From positions 124,001-188,000 of the forward strand of contig JABSSW010000010.1 in NCBI GenBank assembly GCA_018902385.1: a stretch of DNA of 64,000 nucleotides, in the 5' to 3' direction. The notes under the pieces were generated by a model. The model saw nothing but the letters and a program-made list of their open reading frames with translations, made no database searches and was not told where the DNA came from. Below, in pieces: positions 23,924 to 34,835 of the stretch. Every line of letters begins with the position of its first letter. Within the stretch, counting starts at the first letter, position 1. The DNA comes from Physcia stellaris (lineage: Eukaryota > Ascomycota > Lecanoromycetes > Caliciales > Physciaceae). The position numbers and the translations under genes are program-made.

Positions 23924-25692
23924 ATGGCTCAACCAGGAAGTATCGAAGACCTTTCTCAAGGTGGCGTGGGAATCTACAAGGCACTCAGCGTGCTCCTAGT
24001 CCTCACCACAATACTATATATCAATTTGACTTCGACAGCCAGAGCCGTCGCGAAATTCCCCCTGATCGGACAGAGTCTGGGAGGTTATACCAAGCGACGC
24101 GCATACTTTGCGACTCAGGCTTTGGACTTGTTTCGCGAGGGATACTCCAAGGTACCGTCGAATGTCCAGTACACGATCTCCACGATGTTGATGATTCCTA
24201 GTTCAAGAACTCTGTATGGCGTGTCACTTCAGCCGATGGTAAGTAAAATGATGGCTCGAAGTCAAACCCATCCACGTACTGAGTCGTCATAGGCGAGGTG
24301 CTCGTACTCCCCCTTCGATACGCCGACGAATTGCGCGAAAAGCCAGAGAACGTCGTGAGCAGTAATGCAGCCAATGAACAGGTCAGCCTATGATACTCAC
24401 CTCCAACGATTTGTGCATCTCCTGATTTGGCCTGTACGGCGCAGACCTTCGAGACAAAGTTCCTCGGTATCACCCCAGAAAACCCATTGATGGTCCACGT
24501 CGTCAAGTCAGACCTGACACATAACCTGTCCCAATTGAACGCCTCACTAGCGGAAGCCGTTTCGCGAACGATATCAGAAGAGATCGGTGCTTGCGAAGAA
24601 TGGACTGAAATCAACATCTCCCAGAAGCTGCTCAAGATTGTAGCAATTGTCTCAGGCCATGTCTTCCTCGGCCCAGAACTGTGCCGGCGGGAAGAGTACC
24701 TCCACGCCAGCATCGACTTTACCATGGACCTATTCATCGCTATTGGTGCTCTCAAACGCTGGCCTAAGCCGTTGCGGTTTGTAGCCAAGTACTGGATCCC
24801 TCAAATCAAAAAGGTGAACGAGCATCGGCGGCGAGTGCACGAATTCCTGGTCCCAGTACTCCAAGAGAGAAGAGCGCGCCAAGCTCGAGGAGAGAAGCCG
24901 TCGAAGGACATGCTGCAGTGGCTCCTCGATAAATCTAACCAGTTCGACGTTCAAACGGATGAGGAACTAGCCGAGACCCAGCTTATCCTGGGTATGGCAG
25001 CAATCCACACCACGACCATGGCAGCGACTCAAACGTGAGACCCCCTCTTCTCTTGGTAAGCAGACACTAAGCTCGATTCCAGATTATACGACCTCATCGG
25101 CTACTGCCCTGAAGTCATCCCCGAGTTGCGCGCCGAGATCGAGTCCATCCAAACAGCTTCCAAGGGGGTAATGACAACGCAAGGCCTCTACCAGATGAAG
25201 CTTCTCGACTCCATCATGCGCGAATCGCAGCGGTACAACCCGAGCAACATGGTCCGTATGCAACGCCTCGTCCTCAAACCAATGCGATTCTCAGACGGCA
25301 CCACCATCCCCGCAGGCACTCAGGTCGCCGTGCCTGCCCTTTCTCCCCTGCAAGACCCGGATATTTATTCAGACCCTTTAAGCTATGATCCATACCGCTT
25401 TGCACGCCTGCGCGCGGGCCAGGTGACAGATCCATTGAAGTATGGGAGTAAGGAGCTGTACCAGTTTATCTCGGTGACGAAAGAGAATATGGGGTTCGGA
25501 TACGGCAGACATGCGTGTCCGGGGAGGTTCTTTGCGGCAAATGAAATCAAGATGATTTTGGCGCGTATCGTCCAGGATTATGACATTAAGATGCCAGAAG
25601 GGGTGGAGGGTAGGTATAGGAATGTTGTAAGGGGTAGTTCCATTACGCCGGATCGAACGAAGACCATCATGTTGAGGAAGGTCGCAGCATAA
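23924..25692 (+). CDS. Cytochrome P450 (second), five exons
   Basis: Exons 23924-24151, 24202-24238, 24293-24381, 24445-25034 and 25083-25692 close in phase to 517 residues. The first in-frame ATG (23924) precedes a membrane anchor (SVLLVLTTILYINL). The I helix is atypical (AAIHTTTMAATQT), as in ent-kaurene oxidase-like fungal P450s common in terpenoid and meroterpenoid clusters. ExxR is ESQR (in MRESQRYNP) and the heme loop is FGYGRHACPGRFFA. The enzyme should be an ER monooxygenase. Divergent pairing with the cyclase makes it a candidate for oxidising the prenyl chain before or after cyclisation; that is inference. Confidence 0.9.
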
Positions 25693-26545
25693 TACCTACG
25701 CGTTTGGTGTTGCCCTGGAATGTTGCGGTGTGAGTGGCTGACCTCTTGGATGATGGCGTGCTTCACGACGCGTCGACCCAAGGCGGAGTAGGTTGTTGAA
25801 TTTGGCCCCGGCAGGGCGTAAGACAGACGGTGTCGAGTTAATATACTGTATGTCTATGGCGTTGCTGTTCAGAGCTATGAAACGTTGTCAAAAACATGAA
25901 GATCTGGAAGTAAATAAAGCTCACACCCTGCCACTTCGGGGGCTGCGGCACTCTTACCGCATTGGGTAGTGGGAGTGGGCATCCAGGGTTATCCAAGGGT
26001 TGTAGAGGTGAAATGGAATTTATCTCCCAGAAATCTAAGTATTTATACCGACTACGATGTTACGGTTGACGAGATGCTGAAGAGCTTTAAAATCGGGTTG
26101 ATAAGACTTTAGTGTCGAGAAATGTGAAAGGGAGAGACTCGCAGGAAATATTAAGTGAAAAGCATGACATGGAGCAGATTCTGGAATAGTTCTTCTCACG
26201 ATGATCTGTAATTAAGAGTTGAAAACACTGGAATACTGGAGTATTTGACTATGAGACCACACATCCAGAGAAAACAGAGAGGTGAAAAAATGGGGTATCA
26301 AAGTTGATCCGCGATCGGTTCATATAGATTACTAGCAGTCATTGCACAAGCCTACGCTCACATCCATCCCTCGATTTAATGGGCAAGCAGAAGCCCACAG
26401 ACCTTACACTGAGGCATCCACAAATTATCGACATCTTCATAGGCTGCCTGTCCCAACTCCAAGTACTCCATGGGGTATAAAGACTATTTCGCTCCTTAAA
26501 CAAGTAAGCAAGTTCGGAAATAACGAATAAGAAAGGGAGATGAAG
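25693..26545. other. Intergenic, tail to tail
   Basis: A convergent gap between the second P450 and the regulator. It is fairly AT-rich, with no gene or repeat recognised. Confidence 0.55.
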
Positions 26546-28243
26546 TCATCTGGCATCAAGAGTAAGCGGAGGCGTGACAGGATAGTAGACAGCTGTCGAG
26601 TCATAAAACTCTTTTCCTGGCTTGTCCAGTACCAGTCCGATCCACATGAAAGACTTCAATAAGTCTTGCATAACAGTCCACGATTCGACCTTACATAAGT
26701 CGATGGTGACGCGTACCCAAGGCTTCAGCCACATGTCGTCGGCTTCCCCAAGGATCGATACAGCTCCGACCATAAGAAGCCAGAGTAGGAGCTGAGGGGG
26801 TATATGTGAGCATCGAAGTTCAGCGAGGCAATCTCTATATGTGGCGGCTAGGTGATCATAAGACATTCCAAGCTGTTTCCACTGTAAGAAAACACTGGAT
26901 GAGAAGGCCAAAAGACCAAGACGAATGGCTTCATCAGTGGATCCTGTTTTGAACCGTGTCATGTCGAGTAGTCGATATATGACTGAAGCCATGGTGTCGA
27001 GGAAGGTCTCTGTAGCGATTCGGTGATTCGATTCGGAAGCGAAATTAATCAAGAGGCAAAATTCCCTCATGACTCTCCAGGCCTCAGCTAGCTCGGCATC
27101 TATGTGATGAAGGAACGTCTCTGCTTCGTATGTCGAATCTGTTGTTATCGACTCGAAAAACAAAGTCTGCTCGGGATAAGGGAGAAAGGGCTCGGGAGAA
27201 GAAGACTGGTTGAAGAATAACGGTTTGGAGCCACTCTCCAGCGCCATCCCGATGTCGCACCTGCAGGGCAATTAGAAGTTGTATCATGTTCGATTGCGAC
27301 AAGGAACTTGAGAATTCGTACCGGAGAATTTCAACCAGCAACTTCGCGTTGCCGGTGAATGTGGCTATTCCTCCTCGCATGCCAACAATTTTCCGAAGAC
27401 CTTCCAAATGGTGCTTAGCGGACTCGGTATCACCCACGAAGTGCGCATGTGCAGCTAATGCTAGGATCGCAGCTACTGTGGGGGTCGTAAGACTTTGGTT
27501 ATCTTCATGCGTTATTCTCTCCCGCAGTAGGCGGACTGTCCTTAGGTAGTGCGGCAATGTTCGCTGGCTGACATCGTCTCGGCTGCGGTGCTGCATGGAA
27601 TCGAAGTAGTCTAGTGTTGTAAATATCATAGCGTTAAGATAGGCCGGATCGAATGCCAACGGCTCAATCCATGCTTCCTCCTTTTTCTCGAAAACCATGC
27701 AAGCATCCAAAGGGAACAACGTCTTTTTGGCAATAGAAGAGACTGGTGTGACGTCGAGAATGTGAGTTCTTCGAACGATAGTAATTTCGAATGTGTTTGA
27801 AGGTGGGGTAGACGATTTAACTTACATCGAAAAACAACCTCAACCTTGTAGGAATCTACAGCGTCCGCATAACGAATTGTGAGTAGATCGGAGCCGACTT
27901 TGGAAGGGATCACAGAGTCCGAAGACGAAGCTGGCGATGTAGATGACTCGCTTGAATCTTCCCCAGGGGTTGATTTGTTTGCCGAGCTATTCGTCTCATA
28001 TTTGCTTAAACGCCGAGTCTTGCCCTTGTTCTTTTTCAACATGCAATGGCTCCTTATGAGCTTGCGTACTTCTGCATTAGGCTTATCTACACTGTTCGAC
28101 ACCACGAACTGCAATCCTGCTTCGCAAGAGGGCGAGTAAGTAGAGGCGTCACTGCTCTGGGGGACAGTGACATACCCGTGTCCTTGGTTGTAGCCATGGA
28201 GTCCAAGGCCAGCACGATTACTTCTAGTTACCGATATCAGCAT
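26546..28243 (-). CDS. Fungal regulator, PF11951-like, no visible zinc cluster
   Basis: Exons 28243-27826, 27742-27322 and 27260-26546 close in phase to 517 residues. Residues about 40-75 (LQFVVSNSVDKPNAEV then RKLIRSHCMLKKNKGK) match an N-terminal signature I recall from regulators that carry the fungal-specific transcription factor 2 domain without a canonical Zn2Cys6 finger. A Ser-rich linker follows, then a long helical region (FDPAYLNAMIFTTLDYF, LRLLRERI, LPHYLRTVR, GLRKIVGMRGG) typical of PF11951. No CxxC zinc cluster was found in the model. The start is uncertain: it is the first ATG in frame, and an upstream exon could exist. It lies mid-cluster, so pathway control is plausible. Confidence 0.75.
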
Positions 28244-29056
28244 ATTTGTATTAGTAGTACCGAGCCCAATCGGGATATTCCAGCAAACGCTTACTAGGGC
28301 TGGACCGTGAAGCTGTGGTAACTGTGCTTTGGCCGTCGACAAAAAGAAGTGCTTCCTTGTCTGATCTTGGATGAAGATCAGTGATCCTTCTTACATTGCG
28401 ACGCCCGACACGTGGGACTTTCAACTTGCTCCACGTGCCGTAAAGCAGGCATGACGAGTACTCTGGGCAATGCAAATCTCAGATAAGCAAGGGATAATTA
28501 GGTGAAATTGAAACTGACACAAACAGGCACACATCGAAGGATGATGCATTAGTGGATACTGCAGATCAGCCTCAAGAGCCTAAGACCCTTGTTGGTGTAA
28601 CATCGAACTAGCGCTTACGTTCTGTCAGCCGAACTACATTTAGCTAATCTACTTATCATAGTCTAATCCAGGCGCCGAGCCCCGAGCCTTCCCGCAAGGC
28701 CAACTGTCCAACACCGTGATTAATACAGTAGTAGTAACCCATACTTAGAGCACACCATCATCTACTTTAGGCCCCCAAGTGGGCCCCAACAGGCACGAAG
28801 TCAAAATCAGAGCTAAACATGACATCATGCAGCAAAAAGCAAACAGCGATTTGATTGATTAAGGTAATCTAGGAGTATTCCTTTCCAATGTGACCCATGC
28901 CACTCTATTACGGGAAGTCCATTCCAACTAACGATATGCATGTGCTGCTTCCAATCTCCGAACCACACCACAAGGCCGGGAAGAGAGCGTGCGCCTAGCA
29001 CGAGCGTGTGCCATTGCCGCTGCAAAATCGTGTCCTATCGCCGCGTCCTACCCCTT
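28244..29056. other. Intergenic
   Basis: The gap between the regulator and the SDR gene, both on the minus strand. It probably holds the regulator's promoter. No supported gene. Confidence 0.5.
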
Positions 29057-30155
29057 TCAAGCTCGCTTCATGGATTCTAGGACCCCTCGGACTCCAGCGA
29101 AGTCATACTCGCTCAATGTCTCCTTCCAGAGTTGTTCGGTGGCCTTTTCTCCTTCTGGAGTGTACAGGAAGCTGGCGAACCTAGACCGCGATCCACGCGT
29201 CAGCGAGAGAAAAGTTATACATTGTGAAGAATGGACGAGCTTACGGGTGGATCTGCCAACTCATGAGGAAACATCCATGTGACTCCGGTCCTTTGTTCAG
29301 GAGAGCGTCCAGGTATGTCGAGGCACCAACGTCCTTGGTTCTACCGGTGATGGCACCGAACAGGGCGGCCGCTACTTTTTGTCCGCCCTTCGCATCACGG
29401 GTCAGATCTGTCCCCTTGACAAAGCCTGGATCCGGGAGGTTGATGATGACATCATTAGCTGAGACATAGTCGACGAGCTTCCAAAGGAACATGTGCGACA
29501 GCACCTTGGACGAGTTGTAGCGGTCAATGGCGTCAAAGTATTTGGGGTCATCGAATGATGGCAGAAGGGGGACTTCGTTCTTGTTGGGGAATTTGGCCGC
29601 AAGAGAAAGTGCAGCGTTCGCAATCGTTAACCGGCCTGGAGACCCTGGCGGAGATTTGCTCTTTAAAGAAGGAAGGAGAAGTATAGTGAGAAGGGCAGTC
29701 GCCAAATAGTTGATCTGGATGGTCTCCTCATGAGGAGTTGTACGATTCGTGTCGAAGACAAGCTTGCGTAAGCCGGCATTGAGGATTACCATGTCCAGAC
29801 GAGTCAAGTCGGTCTCAACACGGCGTGCGAAAGCCTGGATGGAGTCGTTCGAGCTCATATCTAGCGACCATACTTCGATTTTGGCATTCGGGTACCGCGA
29901 TAGGAGTTGTTTAGCGGCTGCTTCGCCCTTTTGGGCAGACCGCACGGCAAGAATAAGATGTGACAGTTTTAGGGCTAAGAGCTGGCTACCAGCCTCGAGA
30001 CCGAGCCCAGCATTGCCTCCAGTGATGATGGCAACCTTCTTCGAAAGGTCGGTCGAAGGTGAAGGCCATACCGGCTTGGCTCGAAATTGGTTGTGGAAGA
30101 AGACTTTGGGGAAGAATGGTGCGGTCGAAGGTTCTAAGTCTTTGGAGCCAACCAT
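29057..30155 (-). CDS. Short-chain dehydrogenase/reductase
   Basis: Exons 30155-29245 and 29180-29057 (phase 2 junction) give 344 residues. The Rossmann NAD(P) motif is TGGNAGLG (about 45-52), the NAG motif is LNAGL, and the catalytic YxxxK is YNSSK (about 220). The N-terminal extension before the fold and the overall length match the retinol dehydrogenase/WWOX-like SDRs common in fungal metabolite clusters. It should interconvert a hydroxyl and a ketone with NADP(H). It lies head to head with the Myb gene. The substrate is inferred to be a cluster intermediate. Confidence 0.9.
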
Positions 30156-31054
30156 GATGTTCTACAGGTTTGATATCGATGTTGGAGCGGGAGCGGGAAA
30201 GAAAGTGAAATATTGCAAGAATGAAAGCAACTTGATGGAGAACTTGTAGGCTAAGGTGTCCAACTGTTCAAGGTAAAGGAATTCGAACTCACCCGAGTGA
30301 AGTTTCATGAAGCTGAGCAATATGGATATGGAGGATCAAACAATCGAATACTGAGCACTAGGCCAGAAGGGGCATACAATCTCGAAAGTAAGAAGCTAGA
30401 CCGAAAACAGCATACAATGTCAAAGACGCTAGACCAGGCTAGTCGACGCGGTTCCGCTTTTAGTCGCCGTTGATTTTCGTCAGAAGTCAGCTCATCAGCC
30501 TTGCGCCGATGGTCCCTCGGGTGGCTCGGTAGATCGCGTTTGAGGTTACACCAGACCAAGATCGCTTGGCACTTGGCAGGGTCCTATGGCCTGATGGGTG
30601 GCATCCTTCACTCGCTTGTGAAACCAGTCCCTTCAACCGTGAGTACGACCATGTCCGGCGCAGTCAGCAAACAATCAAAGTCCAACATCTTTAGCCCTAC
30701 ACACATGGCGGTGTGTGGATTGACTGGCCTTGAGGTTTCATTGCATACAGGATCAGGATACCCTATCTGTGCCGCCAAACGATGCAAGAATAACGCCGCC
30801 AGTTCCTCCGCTTATCAGACATTGGAGGCCTGACAGCAAGCTGAACACCTGTAAGATTTTGGTCCACACCAAGGATGTCGCTCCCCCACCGCCCGTATAC
30901 CGTTGATCCGACCTCATGGCCTCTATATGTCGAGGAAGTAGACCACCGTTTACCCCTTTCTCTCACTCATCAGTAATTACCCTCACGTTCAGCACGGTTG
31001 ACGAATTATCATCTACACCTTCAATAGTAATCACATCATAAGCAATTTACCGAC
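30156..31054. promoter_or_regulatory. Divergent promoter, SDR / Myb
   Basis: An 899-bp gap between outward-facing genes. Overlapping short frames inside show no coding structure. No specific site identified. Confidence 0.4.
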
Positions 31055-32727
31055 ATGGCCCGTGTAAGACGCAAGTGGACCGCAGAAGAGGATACCCTGC
31101 TTCGGTCAGCGGTCAAGGCTGGTGAGTACCGGGTCCCAACACAAAGTCGAACTCATATAGTTGCCAATTTTCCCCAGAATGCTTGTACACCAAGAGAAAG
31201 CTTCATCGCGGAAGGCTCTTGTCTGTTCTGGGTGTGAGCCCCTTGGTGAACCACGCTGACTTGGCACAGCTCAGGCAGATAACCGACCGCTACTGTGGCG
31301 AAAACTAGCCAAAAGTGTACCTGGACGAACAAATAAAGACTGTCGTCGGAGATGGTGGAACAGTCTCGCAAACGGTACCGCTAAAGGCTCATGGGCCGAG
31401 GAAGAGGACGAACGACTCATTGCAGCCGTTCGCAGGTATGGGACAAACTGGATAAGGGTCTCATGTGAGGTTGGCTCGAGAAGTGCCGACCAATGCTCCA
31501 GCCACTGGAGCCAGGTGCTGGACCCAAATATCAACTATGCCGACTGGACTGCCGATGAGGTTCGATCTGCAAATACACTCTCGTTGCTGTCATATCACTG
31601 ACAGCTTTCAGGATGCAAAGCTGCTCCACGCAGTCCTCACGCACGGCACCAATTGGGCAACCATCGCACACTCGCATCGCCCCAACAGAACCACTCTTGC
31701 CCTTAGAAATCGCTACTCAACCCTGCGGCTACAGAATAATAACACTAGGGGTAAAGCAAACACAGAAACCACCGAGAAGGCAACCAAGACTGCCTCATCA
31801 ACCTCCCAGACCGCCATGGGAAACTCTTCAAAGGAGACAGACTGGAACATGGAAGCCTCGAGATGTCCAACCTGGAACGGAGGTGACACGGCAAACCAGT
31901 CAAGCGACGAAGACGATGGGGACGAGGATGACGGGGATGAGGATGAAGAGGACGATAACGAAGACAACGAAAATGAAGATGATGGACTCCACCAAAATAA
32001 CAACACCTCTGCTATGAAAGGTATACTCAATTCCCAGGCACCAAGTCACGATACCAGCGGAAAGGGTATCCAGACACCAGAATCAACATTCGCATCATGG
32101 GATACGTGGGTCGCGGGGAGCATGGAAACCACCAATGTCTTCGACTTCAAGATGCAGCCCATAACGGACAACCTCGAGATTGATAAGGCAAACCAAATGC
32201 AATATCAATCCCTACTCGGATTAAATTCTTCCCAATACCCCACGCCAGGAGAAAGCTACTTCTCCAACATTTCAGAATCTGGCAACTTGGACACCATTGT
32301 GCCAAAATCTCTCTACGGTAAGTCCCTCTCTATCCCCTTGCAGCCAAGGGAACCAATACTCATCGAATCAGACCTAGACCCCACACCTATGGACATAAAC
32401 CTCACTCCCTCCCTCGACACCTTCTGCACCTCACCCCAGCGCCAAACCGCCCCCTCTACAACCAGCAACACAACAGGCGCGGGAGCAAGTCCCGGCCGAG
32501 CATCCTCAGTCGGCACAACCAACAGCAAAGGCACCAGCATCACGAGCGTTGGAGGCGGTAAAAGCCCCAGCACCAGCCCCTCGAATCTCAGCTTAGATCT
32601 CCCGTCGACGACGCTGTATCAGGTCTCGATCAGCATGACGTGTACGCGGGCGCAGTTGGACGCTAATATGATCCTGTTGGCTGGGCTGGGATCTAGCGTG
32701 ACGATTCAGATCGACAAGAAGGCATAG
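31055..32727 (+). CDS. Myb-like DNA-binding regulator with an acidic region
   Basis: Exons 31055-31121, 31270-31559 and 31612-32727 close in phase to 490 residues. Three SANT/Myb repeats lie in the first 175 residues: RRKWTAEEDTLL with CRRRWWNSL, GSWAEEEDERLIAAV with CSSHWSQVL, and ADWTADEDAKLLHAV with LRNRYSTL. The tryptophan spacing is typical of R2R3/R1R2R3 DNA-binding domains. A run of Asp/Glu (about 225-255) follows, then a Ser/Thr/Pro-rich C-terminal half, both usual for activation regions. Related proteins (c-Myb-like, FlbD/BAS1 type) act in the nucleus. Whether it controls this cluster or was simply trapped between its parts cannot be told from sequence. Confidence 0.88.
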
Positions 32728-34835
32728 ACGATCGGTATAGATAGAATAAATGGAAAATTTCACGCTAGATGATAAGGATCGAGGCTGAAGTGTTTGAAAC
32801 AGCAATAATAAGTATGTGAGATCAACACGAATCCTTGATACCACAACAGCTGGCGAGGCCAAACCGATTCAGCTCTCTGTGTGGCCCAAGACCACTATAC
32901 AGCATGGTAACTGCACTATGTGACCTCGATAAAACGCAGTCCTTCTGTGGGACACTGATAAGGCAATATACCATTAGCCCGGCATGGTTTGCCCGTATGC
33001 ACCCAAGGTGCGTATACCGGGCCCTCGGGATAGGTCGTGCAACTACCACCCTGCGACGGAGCACGCAAGGGTGCTAATTAATGCCGTGCAACACGCATGG
33101 CGCCACATGGGGATCGTCGCTTCGGATCCAATCCCCATTTCCCCCCTCTCAACCCCTTCTTTTTTAGATTCATGTAATACGACATAGATCATCTAGTGCA
33201 CCATGTCCACTTGTCACTCTCCCCACATCAACGTTTCTCAGCACTCGTAACCCCGAAACACCATCCCTCTCCTCTCCCTCTTTCCCTCGCCGAGCTTCTT
33301 TGCCAAGGGGGGAGGGGACTGACTCATACCCACATGTGATCACAGTCATAATTTAATATGCGGAACCGCGCCCGAACGAATAGACGAATTACGGGGGTCT
33401 TCCCGACAGGACCTGAAGTTGCATACAAGCTGTGTCTCCTGCATGGACATTCGTGCGTGCAGTGGAGTGGAGGGCAAGGGGGGGCGGTATGACTAAGAAC
33501 CTTTACATAAAGGTGGTAGCGGGCCGATTTTCCGTACAGGCAACAGAACGGCAAGTTCCGTTGCTGAATGAGTTGGGGTTTTGATGGTCTAAAGTTTTGG
33601 TGTGATCTCCAAGTCCCTTTAGTTTTTCCGAGGGATGTCTTGCGTCGGGGGATGTATCTCTAAAATTAAAATCCTGCTATCTAGGTAGAATCGCTTCCAT
33701 CAACCGGAGCAAAGAATGCGTGGAATTCGAGAAATTCCTAACTATCGATGACATGGAGGATCCAAGATGCAACAAGATTCATTTCTTCATCCTCACAGGA
33801 TTCGCAGGATTCGGTTTCTTCATCCTGCGAAACTTAAAAACTTACATGCGCTGCACTACTGTCTGGCCGGTGAGGGAAAAGGAGCGGTGACGGAATCCAT
33901 CCTAGCGCCAACCGTCTGAGGCAGTCAAGAGAATGATTAAAGTTAGGTAAGGCTTTTTTTCGTCATATGTCTAATAATATGCTTTTCGCGTTGGGCGTGG
34001 AAAGGGTCATACACGAAAGATGGACGTCTCAGCACCGTCCCAGAGGGGGAATGTATGCGAATCGCTATCGTCGCTCCGCACGTCACTCATAACCATTCCT
34101 CAGACCCTCGCATCCAATCCCATTAGAGCCATAGTAATACACCCCGACAATCGTGACAGCCTCAATTCCCCATCTCCACTCCTCATAATTCCCAATTCAG
34201 ATACTGCCAAATCCCCATCTACATTCCCCGGTTCGGATTTCACCCCGCCGATCTCCTAGATCCCAAAGCTCAAGATGGATAATGTGTCGTCTTTGGATTT
34301 GGGTTTGGATTCTGGCGCTTTTGGTTCTTTATTTTTAGATAGCGAGGAGGGGGGAGAGGAGGAGAGGAGTGGGGAGGAGACGGGGAGGGGAGGAGAGGAG
34401 AGGAGAGGAGAGAAGAGAGAAAAGAGAAAGAAAGAAGAAGAAAAGAGAAAGAAAAAAAGTTGACTTAAAGGCGTTGTTTTTGCGAGGATGGAAGCGGGGA
34501 GAATGATATGAGGATGGGCATTGAGGATAGATAGAAATGTATGGGAATCGGGGATTATCATTGCTAAGTTGAGAGACGAGGTATGGGAGATTGCGAATGA
34601 GACAGTTGAAAGCTTCATATGAACATCGTTATATCGTCTATCCTATCTATCTGTCTATCTATCTGTGACGTCTATCTACATTCCCACATCCAGCGCCTAT
34701 ATTCGAAGCCAAAAAAAGAAAGAAAAAGTGAGACAGAGAAAAAGAAACGAGAAACAAAAAGCAATCTGCATCAGCAATTCATTACAATCACTCCTTCAAC
34801 TCCCGCATCACCATCATTCCCAAAGCAAATTCACT
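32728..34835. other. Intergenic with a purine tract and short repeats
   Basis: A 2.1-kb convergent gap between the Myb gene and the 3' end of the polyketide synthase. It holds the polypurine tract (34344-34459) and a CTAT/CTGT-rich stretch (about 34633-34680). Open frames here are low complexity and not believed. Confidence 0.55.
34344..34459. repeat. Polypurine/polypyrimidine tract, about 116 bp
   Basis: Only two pyrimidines interrupt 116 plus-strand bases, and 34382-34459 is purine only (78 in a row). The tract grades from GGAGAGG units to AAAGAAAG units. Such mirror-like tracts can form triplex (H-DNA) structures. Confidence 0.8.

Noticed and set aside
31713-32030. Ser/Leu-rich minus-strand frame opposite the Myb gene
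   Set aside because: It is the shadow of the Asp/Glu-rich coding run on the plus strand.
34275-34463. Glu/Lys-rich plus-strand frame in the purine tract
   Set aside because: Any frame through a purine-only tract lacks stops and gives Glu/Lys/Arg/Gly; it is a composition artefact.
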